A stretch of DNA of 9,571 nt from Bacteroidales bacterium (GCA_020853175.1 JADYZK010000004.1:1-9571), one strand, 5' to 3'; shown: positions 1-7,172, numbered from the stretch's first letter. Numbers and translations are program-made. The notes: a model not told the origin generated them from the sequence alone.

Positions 1-173
1 AGAAGAACAAATGTACACTTCTCTCCAAATCTTTCAAAGATAAAAAAGGAGGGTGGTTCTCATTTTTTATTTGGCCTTCAACAGCTGGCAAAAACAAAAC
101 AGATGTTAAGTTGTTTAGCCGATCAGGCCTCAGGCAATGGATGCTCTATTTTTTTACTAATCATCTCTTATCC

Positions 174-773
174 ATGAAACAAAACTGGAACCAACGTTTT
201 TCGGCAGAAGGCTATATCTACGGCGAATTGCCCAATGTCTTTTTAAAGGAGCAGCTGATGGGCTTGCCCGCGGGTAAAATTCTTTTTCCGGGCGAGGGTG
301 AAGGGCGCAACGCGGTGTGGGCGGCCTTGCAAGGTTGGCAGGTGGAGGCTGTTGATTACAGCGAGGCCGGAAAAGAAAAGGCTTTAGCATTAGCCCAACG
401 CATGGGAACGGAATTGGTGGCTTACCATATTGAAGATTTAAACCTGTTTGAACCTCTGCACGAACATTATGATGCCATTGCGATGATTTTTGTTCATCTC
501 GCAGCTGCCGAACGCCAACAATTGCATCGCAAACTCATTGCCGCACTCAAACCGGGGGGTACTTTTTTGTTGGAGGCTTTCTCGAAAAAACAATTGGCTT
601 TTAATTCGGGAGGGCCTAAGGATGAGGCGATGTTGTATGATGTGGCGATGTTGCGAGATGATTTTTCTGCCTTACGTATTCATCTTCTTGAAGAACAAAT
701 TGGTTTTTTGGACGAAGGAACGCACCATCGAGGAGAGGCTTCAACATTAAAAATGCTGGCCATGAAACCATAG
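174..773 (+). CDS. Class I SAM-dependent methyltransferase (TehB/thiopurine methyltransferase-like)
   Basis: A 199-residue cytoplasmic methyltransferase that should transfer a methyl group from S-adenosylmethionine to a small molecule; the acceptor cannot be read from the sequence. The Rossmann glycine motif is ILFPGEGEGRNAVWAA (residues 36-51). The acidic residue that binds the SAM ribose is probably D61 in VEAVDYSE. A LKPGGTFLLEAF strand (125-136) matches the post-motif region of the family. The opening, KQNWNQRFSAEGYIYGELPN, is the usual start of this TehB-like group, which is why I choose the ATG at 174. The frame stays open upstream, with a TTG at 111, but the 21 extra residues (rich in F, L and W) do not look like family sequence. 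Length fits the family (about 190-210). The gene stands alone and converges on the helicase. Family assignment is firm; substrate is unknown. Confidence 0.87.
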   Translation: MKQNWNQRFSAEGYIYGELPNVFLKEQLMGLPAGKILFPGEGEGRNAVWAALQGWQVEAVDYSEAGKEKALALAQRMGTELVAYHIEDLNLFEPLHEHYDAIAMIFVHLAAAERQQLHRKLIAALKPGGTFLLEAFSKKQLAFNSGGPKDEAMLYDVAMLRDDFSALRIHLLEEQIGFLDEGTHHRGEASTLKMLAMKP

Positions 774-783
774 CCAGCATTTT
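750..783. terminator. Bidirectional hairpin terminator between convergent genes
   Basis: AAAATGCTGGC (750-760) pairs perfectly with GCCAGCATTTT (773-783), an 11-bp stem with a 12-base loop. Because the stem is flanked by A on the left and T on the right, both strands give a hairpin followed by a short U-run. It therefore suits both the methyltransferase (+) and the helicase (-). The left arm and loop encode the last residues of the methyltransferase, and the TAG stop (771-773) lies at the loop/right-arm border. The structure is seen directly; termination is inferred. Confidence 0.75.
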
Positions 784-804
784 GATGTTTGTCAGTAGAT
801 GGTG

Positions 805-2628
805 TTAAAAGCGTTTGTTGCTTTTGCGTTTTCTGTCGTCAGACACCACTTTGGTGTTTTTGCGGGCCGGTTTGGTCCAGTTGTCGTCATCAAACTTTTC
901 GGTTTTCTTTTTTCTGAATCCACCTTTGTCACCGCTTTTGGCTTCTCTGTCGCCGGCCAGTTCAACACGCACTTCGCTGCGGTTTTTATTGACGTTGCCA
1001 AAGCTTTCGAGCACCATATCAACAGATGATGCTTCCACATCAACAAAGGAGTAGTTGTCCATAATGTCAATCCTGCCCACGGTTACATCCCTCGAGCGGG
1101 TGATTTCGTTGATGAGGCCAATGATGTTGTGTGGACCCACTTTATCTTTGTTTCCCACGCTAAAAAACAGGCGAGTGAAGCCCGATTTGGAGCCAAAACC
1201 TTCTTTTCGGGGAGGTCTGCTTTCGCGTGATTCCCAGCTGGGTTTGTTTTCGCGGCTGCCGCGTTCTCTTCCGTATTCTTCGCGGCGCACCGATTTGGTT
1301 TCATCCACGTTCATATCGGGGGCATTGCGGTAATAATCGAGAAAACGATTGAATTCGAGTGCCACAAAGCGTTTGATCAGCTCTTCGCGATCCATACCTT
1401 CAAGTTTGCGATAGATCACAGGCAAGAAGGAGTCAATTTCGTCGTGTTTGAGTTCAACTTTTTCCATCCTTTCAATTTGATGGTAAAGTTGTTTTTCGCA
1501 CACCTGCACGCCAGTGGGTATTTTAGCTTTCGCAAATTCACGTCCCACGCGGCGTTCGATCAGTTTCATCTTGCCTTTTTCTTTCAGGTTAATGATGCTG
1601 ATGCACACACCGGTTTTATCGGCCCTGCCAGTACGTCCGCTTCGGTGGATATACACTTCGGGTTCGTCGGGCAGGTTGTAGTTGATCACGTGGGTGAGGT
1701 CGTTCACATCAAGTCCACGGGCAGCCACATCAGTAGCCACAAGCATTTGCAGGCTTCCGCTTCTGAAGCGTTTCATCACATGGTCGCGCTGCGATTGCGA
1801 AAGATCGCCATGCAGTGAATCGGCATTGTAGCCGTCGCGGATAAGTGAATCGGCAATTTCTTGTGTTTCGATACGTGTACGGCAAAAAACGATGGCATAA
1901 ATGCTGGGGTTGAAGTCGGCCAAACGTTTGAGTGCCGGATAGCGGTCTCTGGCAGCAACCAAATAGTAGATGTGTTTTACGTTGGCTGTTCCGGCATTGC
2001 GGTCGCCTACGGTTTTTACTACCGGCTTGTTCATGTATTTGCTCAGGATACGCTCCACTTGGTCGGGCATGGTGGCCGAAAACAACAAAGTGTGTTTTTC
2101 TTTGGGCATCTCTTGAAGGATGTTGTCCACATCGTCCTGGAAACCCATATCGAGCATTTCGTCGGCTTCATCCAACACGGCCCATTTCACATGGGTAAGT
2201 TTTGTTTTTCCGCGACGGATCATGTCGTTCATGCGGCCGGGGGTGGCCACGATGATCTGCGGGTTGTCGTACAATTGTTTCATTTGAACATCAATAGATG
2301 CGCCGCCATAAATGGGGACGATTTTGATGCCGGGCAAAAACTTGGCAAAGTTGGTCAGGTCGCGTGTAATCTGCATACACAGCTCGCGGGTTGGACACAA
2401 AATAACGGCTTGCGTTTGACGGAGATCGCTATCAATGTATTGCAACACTGGCAATCCAAAGGCTGCAGTTTTTCCTGTTCCTGTTTGGGCTAAGCCTACC
2501 AAATCGGTGGCTTTTTCGAGCAAAGTGGGAATAACAGCTGCCTGAATAGGCATGGGGTCTTTAAATCCGAGAGCTTCCACCGCTTTTTGAAGTTCAGGAA
2601 TCAGACCAATTTCTTGGAAATTAGGCAT
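805..2628 (-). CDS. DEAD-box ATP-dependent RNA helicase with C-terminal DbpA-type RNA-binding domain
   Basis: A 607-residue ATP-dependent RNA helicase, probably acting in ribosome assembly or cold-stress RNA remodelling, as is known for DeaD/CsdA and DbpA relatives. The motif set is complete: Q-motif region with F4 and P27/Q29 (MPIQ), Walker A AQTGTGKT (47-54), PTREL (79-83), TPGR (129-132), DEAD (153-156), SAT (184-186), ATDVAARGLD (298-307) and HRSGRTGR (328-335). A low-complexity R/E/S-rich linker (about 445-480) leads to a DbpA-like RNA-binding fold (about 484-558, FTRLFFSVGNKDKVGP onward). A strongly basic tail ends in RKRKSNKRF. The start follows a good promoter by about 25 bases and the Q-motif begins at once, so the N-terminus is secure. 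Domain layout matches the Bacteroidota DeaD-like group rather than the shorter RhlE type. Codon use is GC-rich, unlike the genes at 3640-8656. Confidence 0.95.
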   Translation of the reverse strand: MPNFQEIGLIPELQKAVEALGFKDPMPIQAAVIPTLLEKATDLVGLAQTGTGKTAAFGLPVLQYIDSDLRQTQAVILCPTRELCMQITRDLTNFAKFLPGIKIVPIYGGASIDVQMKQLYDNPQIIVATPGRMNDMIRRGKTKLTHVKWAVLDEADEMLDMGFQDDVDNILQEMPKEKHTLLFSATMPDQVERILSKYMNKPVVKTVGDRNAGTANVKHIYYLVAARDRYPALKRLADFNPSIYAIVFCRTRIETQEIADSLIRDGYNADSLHGDLSQSQRDHVMKRFRSGSLQMLVATDVAARGLDVNDLTHVINYNLPDEPEVYIHRSGRTGRADKTGVCISIINLKEKGKMKLIERRVGREFAKAKIPTGVQVCEKQLYHQIERMEKVELKHDEIDSFLPVIYRKLEGMDREELIKRFVALEFNRFLDYYRNAPDMNVDETKSVRREEYGRERGSRENKPSWESRESRPPRKEGFGSKSGFTRLFFSVGNKDKVGPHNIIGLINEITRSRDVTVGRIDIMDNYSFVDVEASSVDMVLESFGNVNKNRSEVRVELAGDREAKSGDKGGFRKKKTEKFDDDNWTKPARKNTKVVSDDRKRKSNKRF

Positions 2629-2652
2629 AAAATGATTAAAATATTAGGGCGA

Positions 2653-2660
2653 CAAAGGTA
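2653..2660 (-). promoter_or_regulatory. Bacteroidota -7 box of the helicase gene
   Basis: Read on the minus strand, the bases are TACCTTTG, a perfect TAnnTTTG match, 24 bases upstream of the ATG. A TTTTG at 2680-2676 could be the -33 element, but the gap of 15 is shorter than the usual 19-21, so only the -7 box is claimed. The implied leader is about 20 bases or less and has no Shine-Dalgarno sequence, which is normal in this phylum. Confidence 0.6.
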
Positions 2661-2816
2661 GTTTTTTTTAGCTAACAAAATCATTATCAATGAAAATAAT
2701 GTTTTTTCTGGTTCAACTGCCGGCAGGATTTCTATCTTCTTTTTGAAAAAATGTTCTTAAAATCAAAAAGGATTTTTTCGCAAAAGCTAAAAAACAAGGT
2801 GTCATTTCAAACGCAG

Positions 2817-2831
2817 CTTACACGATGTAAG
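2817..2831. promoter_or_regulatory. Short inverted repeat in the divergent intergenic region (possible operator)
   Basis: CTTACA (2817-2822), spacer CGA, TGTAAG (2826-2831). This 6+3+6 dyad lies roughly 100 bases before the DUF302 start and 190 bases from the helicase start. The same 301-base region also holds a 10-bp perfect palindrome, CTGCCGGCAG (2717-2726). Neither is tied to a known regulator; a 6-bp dyad can occur by chance. Apart from these and the helicase promoter, I see nothing in 2629-2929. Confidence 0.25.
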
Positions 2832-2929
2832 TTAAAAAAAGGCTGTTTCTTAATTCAAATCTTATGTTGATCTCATCACCATTTCCAAAAAAAATGCCGA
2901 CTTTTGTAACAATAACTAACATTCAAAAC

Positions 2930-3325
2930 ATGGATAAGATGAATTATTATATCAGCAAAACCATTGAAGGAACGTTCGATCAGGTGATTGAGCAAGTTAC
3001 AGATGCCCTCCAAAATATCGGGTTCGGTATCGTTACCACAATTGATATGCAGGCAACTTTTCGACAAAAGCTCGATGTTGAATTTAAACCCTACACCATT
3101 TTAGGTGCCTGCAACCCCAACTTTGCCCATAAGGCACTTCAAATGGAAGACAAGCTGGGTGTGATTTTGCCCTGCAATGTTTTGGTGATTGACCAAGGCA
3201 ACGGCCAAATAGAAGTGGCAGCCATGCACCCGGCCGAATTGATGTACGCTCTCAACAATCCCCAACTGAATCAACTGGCACGCGAAGTAAGTCAAAAAAT
3301 GGAAGAAATGATGCGCGGACTTTAG
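2930..3325 (+). CDS. DUF302 domain protein
   Basis: A 131-residue protein covered almost wholly by a DUF302 domain, a small alpha/beta fold of unknown biochemical role. The visible family pattern includes a YYISKTIEGTFDQVIEQV opening, a GFGIVTTIDMQATF strand, a KLDVEFKPYTILGACNP block and a GVILPCNVLVI block, with cysteines in the ACNP and PCNV motifs. No signal peptide or membrane segment is present, so it is predicted cytoplasmic. Start choice: the frame is open from 2864, but the family begins at MNYYISKT. I therefore prefer the ATG at 2930 (MDKMNYY) or 2939. A weak -7-like box, GACTTTTG at 2899-2906 (one mismatch), would place transcription start just before these codons and after 2864. 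Base composition matches the GC-richer left part. It is followed at once by tandem repeats. The family call is firm; no function is claimed. Confidence 0.85.
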   Translation: MDKMNYYISKTIEGTFDQVIEQVTDALQNIGFGIVTTIDMQATFRQKLDVEFKPYTILGACNPNFAHKALQMEDKLGVILPCNVLVIDQGNGQIEVAAMHPAELMYALNNPQLNQLAREVSQKMEEMMRGL

Positions 3326-3330
3326 AAAGA

Positions 3331-3430
3331 GACGAGCGACTTGAGCGATGGGGCGAACGGGCGACTGAGGGACTGGGTGACTGGGTGACTGGGCGATGGG
3401 GTGACTTGAGCGATGGGGTGACTGAGAGAC
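3331..3430. repeat. Degenerate octamer tandem array (about 12 units)
   Basis: The bases fall into units close to CTGGGTGA, with variants TGGGGTGA, CTGGGCGA and CTGAGAGA. Two units are 9 bases long (CTTGAGCGA). The combination ACTTGAGCGATGGGG followed by YGA occurs twice, near 3339 and 3403, so part of the array was duplicated as a larger block. It begins 6 bases after the DUF302 stop codon and contains no believable gene. Spurious minus-strand frames across it encode only S/P/R-rich low-complexity peptide. Confidence 0.9.
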
Positions 3431-3455
3431 GAATTAAGGCTAAAGTAAAAAAAGC

Positions 3456-3473
3456 TCTCGTCTCAAGACGTGA
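3456..3473. repeat. Dispersed palindromic repeat, copy 1 (one mismatch)
   Basis: TCTCGTCT, CA, AGACGTGA: the same 18-base palindrome as the copies at 7328 and 8859, with one change in the right arm (T instead of A at 3471). It is preceded by AAAAAAAGC and followed by TGACCAA-type heptamers. It sits about 26 bases after the octamer array and about 100 bases before the kinase promoter. Confidence 0.85.
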
Positions 3474-3576
3474 CCAAAGAGTAACAGCCAATCTGTTTTT
3501 TATACGCATGTGCGAATATCACTTACCGATACAATAACAAAATGTACAGATAAATAAGGTGAAGCCAGCGATTATG

Positions 3577-3608
3577 TTTGTTAAGCAAATAACCCTTCAT
3601 TATTTTTG
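3577..3608 (+). promoter_or_regulatory. Bacteroidota promoter of the kinase/regulator operon
   Basis: TTTG (3577-3580), exactly 20 bases, then TATTTTTG (3601-3608), a full match to the TTTG/TAnnTTTG consensus. The start codon lies 31 bases after the -7 box, implying a leader of about 25 bases. A second TAnnTTTG match, TATGTTTG at 3573-3580, overlaps the -33 element but has no -33 partner of its own. No Shine-Dalgarno sequence precedes the ATG at 3640. Confidence 0.75.
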
Positions 3609-3639
3609 ATTCATTATAAACCATAAAAAAATCAAAATC

Positions 3640-4704
3640 ATGAAACGTAAAGCACCCTTCTTATTCATCAACATCCCGATATGGATAGCTGTATTATCAT
3701 TTACTTATGCTATTGGTGTAGATAGGTATTTCAATCAAGCTGAAATGTTTGTTGATCGAGGAATACCCTATCTATTTTCCTATTCACTTGAAATGATAAT
3801 TTGGTTTTTTACGAGTTTCTATCTGTTCTATTCTTTTCTTGTTCCAAAGTACCTTCTTAAAGGTAAATATTTGATATTTTGGAGTTTATCTGCCGGATAT
3901 ATTTTATTTGGTGGCCCATTTTTAATATTTGCATTGCAAGAATTAAATAATCTCATTTTTTCTCTGCCTTCCACATTCCAACTTTTAAGGACTGCCCCAA
4001 CAATGTTTTTCTTTGGTGTTGTGTTGTGGATGGGCATCACGCTTATTTTCAGTTTTCTCGGCAGTATATTTCGACTTGCAGTTAATTCATTCCTCAACAT
4101 CCAACATATCAATGAATTAGAAAACCAGAATCTTTTAAATGAAATTAGAGTGATTAAATCAAAACTAAATCCTCATTTTCTGTTTAACACCTTAAATAAT
4201 ATTGACGCCTTAATATTGACAAAACCTCAACAAGCATCAGCTACTTTATCCAAATTATCAGAAATACTTAGATATGTAGTTTATGAAACTGAAAAGGAGT
4301 TGATTCCCATACAAGAGGAGATTGAAAACATTCAAAGATATATCGCATTAGAAACAATCAGACTTGTAAATCCTGATGCTGTTAACTTTTCAAGTTCGAT
4401 ACAGACTTTTTCAAATATCCCTCCAATGATATTTTTTCCATTTATTGAGAATGGGTTCAAACACAGTAATTTAAACAATGAAAATCATCAGTTAAAAATT
4501 TCAATTTCTGAAGAAAACAACATACTATTATTCAATTGTTCAAACACGATTAAAGAAAAGGCAGACAATAAAACAGACTCAGGAGTTGGATTAGAACTCG
4601 CGAGGAAAAGATTAGAGTTGCTTTATCCCAATAAATTTATATTGCAGATGAAACAAGAAAACAATGAATTCAGAGTATTTCTTCAAATAGATTTAAACAA
4701 ATGA
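3640..4704 (+). CDS. LytS/YehU-type membrane sensor histidine kinase
   Basis: A 354-residue inner-membrane kinase of the His_kinase family (PF06580 type), which phosphorylates a LytTR response regulator. About four hydrophobic helices lie at roughly 7-27, 43-68, 77-98 and 118-145, with no large extracytoplasmic domain, so sensing probably occurs within or near the membrane. A short coiled-coil-like stretch (about 154-175) leads into KLNPHFLFNTLNNI; H179 is the expected phosphoacceptor. The ATP-binding domain shows the N-box FPFIENGFKHS (E270, N271) and the G-box DSGVGLELARKRL (313-325). It has the single G-box typical of this family rather than the full set of classical kinases. The ATGA overlap with the next gene shows translational coupling and a one-to-one pair. 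Composition is very AT-rich (14 of 60 G+C in 4141-4200), unlike the left-hand genes. The signal is not known. Confidence 0.95.
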   Translation: MKRKAPFLFINIPIWIAVLSFTYAIGVDRYFNQAEMFVDRGIPYLFSYSLEMIIWFFTSFYLFYSFLVPKYLLKGKYLIFWSLSAGYILFGGPFLIFALQELNNLIFSLPSTFQLLRTAPTMFFFGVVLWMGITLIFSFLGSIFRLAVNSFLNIQHINELENQNLLNEIRVIKSKLNPHFLFNTLNNIDALILTKPQQASATLSKLSEILRYVVYETEKELIPIQEEIENIQRYIALETIRLVNPDAVNFSSSIQTFSNIPPMIFFPFIENGFKHSNLNNENHQLKISISEENNILLFNCSNTIKEKADNKTDSGVGLELARKRLELLYPNKFILQMKQENNEFRVFLQIDLNK

Positions 4705-5387
4705 TTCACTGCATTATCATAGAAGATGAGCCATTGGCTCTTGAGAAAATGGTTATTTATATATCAAAATTGCCAACGCTTCATCTTGTAAAAACATTCA
4801 ATTGTGGCGTATCCGCTATTCCTTTTTTAAGCGCAAATCAAATTGACTTAGTTTTCCTTGATATTGAAATGAAAGAAATGTCAGGTATTCAGTTACTTGA
4901 ATCGCTAAATCTAAAATCAAAAGTAATTATTACAACTGCCTACGAGAAATATGCATTAAAAGGATTTGATTTGCAAGTAAGTGATTATCTTCTAAAACCT
5001 ATAACTTTTGAAAGGTTTGTAAAAGCAGTTGATAAGGTTTCTGGAGAAATAAACCAACAACAAAGCATTAAAAAGAGCAATGAAAAGGTTTTTATCAAAA
5101 CAGAGTACCGACTTGAAGGAATTGAAATTTCTGACATTCTTTATATTGAGGGAATGGGAGATTATCGCAGGATCGTAACATCCCACAAAAAGATAATGAC
5201 TTTACAAACGTTTCAAGAATTGTCTGATATTTTACCTAAAGAGAAATTTTGTCGTGTTCATAATTCTTTCATTGTGGCAATTAGTAAAATCAAAAAAATA
5301 GAACGAAATAGAATTATTATCAACGAGATGTATATTCCGATAAGCAATTCATATAGCAAGGATTTTTATAATAAGATTAATACATAA
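4701..5387 (+). CDS. LytTR-family response regulator
   Basis: A 228-residue cytoplasmic response regulator. The receiver domain (about 1-115) carries the acidic pair E8/D9, phosphoacceptor D54 in LVFLDIEM, T79 in IITTAYEKYAL and K99 in DYLLKPI, so all switch residues are present. A LytTR DNA-binding domain (about 128-228) follows, with VFIKTEYRLEGIEISDILYI at its start and the conserved FCRVHNSFIVAISKI block. LytTR proteins bind short direct repeats upstream of their targets. It starts inside the kinase stop codon (ATGA at 4701-4704), so the two are co-transcribed and probably form a cognate pair. I saw no clear LytTR direct-repeat pair near the downstream lipoprotein genes, so its targets may lie outside the window. 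Confidence 0.95.
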   Translation: MIHCIIIEDEPLALEKMVIYISKLPTLHLVKTFNCGVSAIPFLSANQIDLVFLDIEMKEMSGIQLLESLNLKSKVIITTAYEKYALKGFDLQVSDYLLKPITFERFVKAVDKVSGEINQQQSIKKSNEKVFIKTEYRLEGIEISDILYIEGMGDYRRIVTSHKKIMTLQTFQELSDILPKEKFCRVHNSFIVAISKIKKIERNRIIINEMYIPISNSYSKDFYNKINT

Positions 5388-5412
5388 ATCAGCAGGAACA
5401 CAAAAGGCGGTC

Positions 5413-5433
5413 ACTTCTTGGTCGACAGGAAGT
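5413..5433 (+). terminator. Weak hairpin after the kinase/regulator operon
   Basis: ACTTCTTG (5413-5420) can pair with CAGGAAGT (5426-5433), with one G-U pair and a 5-base loop, starting 25 bases after the regulator stop codon. The following bases (TTCATAATC) are not a good U-run, so it may be an mRNA-stabilising hairpin or a weak terminator. Confidence 0.3.
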
Positions 5434-5494
5434 TTCATAATCATGTCCAAAAAATATACCGCAAACTCTTGTAGCCAATGTCAAAAAAAACTGC

Positions 5495-5564
5495 ATGCGG
5501 AGAAAAATCACTCTAATCTCCTTAAATATGCGGAGATTAATGTGCATATTTACCGCAGATTAAT
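5495..5564. promoter_or_regulatory. Cluster of interleaved inverted and direct repeats (probable operator region)
   Basis: Two perfect inverted repeats interlock. TAATCTCC (5514-5521) matches GGAGATTA (5532-5539). TAAATATGC (5523-5531) matches GCATATTTA (5544-5552). Direct repeats are superimposed: ATGCGGAGA occurs at 5495-5503 and 5528-5536 (33 bases apart), and GGAGATTAAT (5532-5541) recurs as GCAGATTAAT (5555-5564). The cluster ends 9 bases before the small Fic-like start at 5573. Several half-sites on one DNA face suggest cooperative binding of a repressor. The arrangement is seen directly; the regulator is unknown. It probably belonged to the gene now reduced to the stump at 5573-5647. 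Confidence 0.5.
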
Positions 5565-5572
5565 TTATTCTG

Positions 5573-5647
5573 ATGGCAAAATATATTTATCAATATGACC
5601 AATGGACTGATTTCACAAGGGGTAAAAAGAATTACATGTTATTTTGA
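5573..5647 (+). pseudogene. Possible 5' stump of a Fic/DUF4172-type gene
   Basis: A 24-codon reading frame opens with MAKYIYQYDQWTDF, which closely resembles the opening residues of Bacteroidota Fic-family proteins that carry an N-terminal DUF4172 domain (typically M-KYIY----W-DF). It then runs TRGKKNYMLF and stops at a TGA (5645-5647). The remaining roughly 300 or more codons of such a protein are absent; the lipoprotein gene begins 20 bases later. It lies immediately downstream of the elaborate repeat cluster at 5495-5564, as a real start codon behind its own regulatory region would. The recognition rests on about 14 residues from memory of the family, so chance resemblance is possible. If real, it is a remnant and not a working AMP-transferase. 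Confidence 0.4.
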
Positions 5648-5666
5648 GACATTTAATCCAATAACT

Positions 5667-7136
5667 ATGAGAGCAAACTTCAACCTTTTATTGATAGTTC
5701 CAATCCTTCTGCTTATTTGCAGCTGTTCAGGGCTACCTAAAAAGCAATCGCTTTACACCGGGAAAGCTATTATTGCAGGCCGAATTATAGATATTGGGGA
5801 TGGAGCAAGAACTGTAAGGGTTACCTCTGGGAGTATTCTCGGTGATATTGAAAGGACTGTTGTAATTGACTCCCTTGGCAACTTTAGAATTGAGATAGAG
5901 CTATCCAATCCTCAAAACGTTCAGTTGTTTTTTAAAAGAGGTATCGCAATTTTGTATTTGAACCCGCAAGATAGTGTCTATCTAGAATTAAATGAAACTA
6001 ACTTTAGTGAGGAAAGGTTTCCTGATTTCTTCATTTCAGGGTCAGGAATTAGCCCTACTGTTACAAAAGACATATATAATTATTTTCGGTTTAAGAGGCA
6101 ACTAAAACCATTTTTTTCAGATGCAATTGGAAAATCCATTGATGAATATTATACTATTTTGACAAATGAGATTATCCGTCAAGATTCAGTCCTGCTTAAT
6201 TACTGCGAAAACAATAAAGTAACTGCTGAATTTAAAACTTGGGCTGAGAAGGAACTCATTTATAGCACTGCAAATTATCTAATTGACTACTCTTATATTA
6301 ATCCAAATTATGTAGGCAATTTGTATAATAATGTTGTTTTTCCAATTGACGACAATGATGCAATTGTGAGTGGCGACTATGGTCTGCATCTAAAGCACTA
6401 TGCGCTCTACACTTTTTTATGGAAAGACTCAGTTAGCTATGCCCTATATGAAACAGGATTTTATAAAGCTGCATACACGAATGCTTTAAATAATCTCGAT
6501 AAATCCATTGAAAATGGCTTAAGCAAAGATATTATGAGCTACAAATTACTCTGTGAATTATATTCTGATTCATTCGAGCATTTCAATCTGGTTCTAATTG
6601 ATGTTCATAAGTATTTGGAAAACACGATATTAATTAGCGCACTTCGACAAAAGAAGATTGACCATGAAGATCAAACCTATACTGATATATCTTACCTTGA
6701 TCCGGTTTCAAAAAACGAACGTGAGATAACAGGAGATTTCTGGACAACACTTAAGGAGAAACATTTGGGTAAAATCATATATATTGATATCTGGGCTACC
6801 TGGTGTGGTCCATGTAAAATGGAAATTCCATACGCAATTGAACTACAGGAATCGTTCAAAGACATGGATATTGCTTTTGTAAATTTATGTATGGATTCAG
6901 ACAAAGCAAGTTGGCAAAAGACGATTGTGGAAAGCAGTATTCCCGGCGAGAATTATTTCTTCAACAAGGACCAAACACAGCTATTTAGAGATAAATTGAA
7001 ATTTGAGGGATACCCAACTTTTCTAATAATTGATAAAAAAGGTATGCTTATCGATAATAATGCCTCTCGACCATCATCTGGAGATAAAATAAAACAAACA
7101 TTAACTAACTATCTCAATAAAAACACACCACAATAA
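5667..7136 (+). CDS. TlpA-like thioredoxin-fold lipoprotein
   Basis: A 489-residue extracytoplasmic thiol-disulfide oxidoreductase. The start at 5667 gives a lipoprotein signal: MRAN, then a hydrophobic run, then lipobox ICSC with C20 as the lipidated residue. The in-frame ATG at 5595 would bury this signal behind 24 extra residues and is rejected. After the signal comes a beta-rich region (about 30-125, IAGRIIDIGD through LYLNPQDSVYLELN) like the DUF4369-type N-terminal domain common in Bacteroidota TlpA proteins, then a helical middle (about 130-350). The C-terminal thioredoxin domain has IYIDIWATWCGPCKMEIP with WCGPC at 379-383, and the cis-proline P450 in EGYPTFLII. All catalytic residues are present. 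It probably reduces or isomerises disulfides in the periplasm or at the outer membrane. A TTATTTTG box (5639-5646, one mismatch to the -7 consensus) is the only promoter candidate close to the start. AT-rich like its neighbours. Confidence 0.9.
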   Translation: MRANFNLLLIVPILLLICSCSGLPKKQSLYTGKAIIAGRIIDIGDGARTVRVTSGSILGDIERTVVIDSLGNFRIEIELSNPQNVQLFFKRGIAILYLNPQDSVYLELNETNFSEERFPDFFISGSGISPTVTKDIYNYFRFKRQLKPFFSDAIGKSIDEYYTILTNEIIRQDSVLLNYCENNKVTAEFKTWAEKELIYSTANYLIDYSYINPNYVGNLYNNVVFPIDDNDAIVSGDYGLHLKHYALYTFLWKDSVSYALYETGFYKAAYTNALNNLDKSIENGLSKDIMSYKLLCELYSDSFEHFNLVLIDVHKYLENTILISALRQKKIDHEDQTYTDISYLDPVSKNEREITGDFWTTLKEKHLGKIIYIDIWATWCGPCKMEIPYAIELQESFKDMDIAFVNLCMDSDKASWQKTIVESSIPGENYFFNKDQTQLFRDKLKFEGYPTFLIIDKKGMLIDNNASRPSSGDKIKQTLTNYLNKNTPQ

Positions 7137-7172
7137 TTAACAACGAGCAAAACTCAAGTTTTTAAGAAAATA

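Noticed and set aside
111..173. TTG start at 111 for the methyltransferase, giving 21 extra N-terminal residues
   Set aside because: The extra residues do not fit the TehB-like family, whose members begin like the peptide from the ATG at 174.
1..177. Possible tail of an upstream + strand gene: one frame open to TAA at 41-43, another open to TGA at 175-177
   Set aside because: The first gives only 13 residues and the second 58 unremarkable ones; neither has a recognisable C-terminus, and the window edge hides any start.
1861..2493. 210-codon + strand frame opposite the helicase
   Set aside because: Antisense shadow of a GC-rich conserved gene; the peptide is rich in H, V and F without any domain, and the helicase motifs on the other strand are complete.
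2751..2870. 39-codon + strand frame in the helicase/DUF302 intergenic region
   Set aside because: Lysine-rich peptide from A-rich sequence, with no promoter, no similarity I recognise and no conserved pattern.
3252..3509. 85-codon minus frame across the octamer array and palindrome copy 1
   Set aside because: Encoded almost wholly by repeat sequence, overlaps the DUF302 3' end, and gives low-complexity S/P/R peptide.
5595..5666. Upstream ATG at 5595 for the TlpA lipoprotein
   Set aside because: It would place 24 residues ahead of a clear lipoprotein signal and overlaps the Fic-like stump in another frame.
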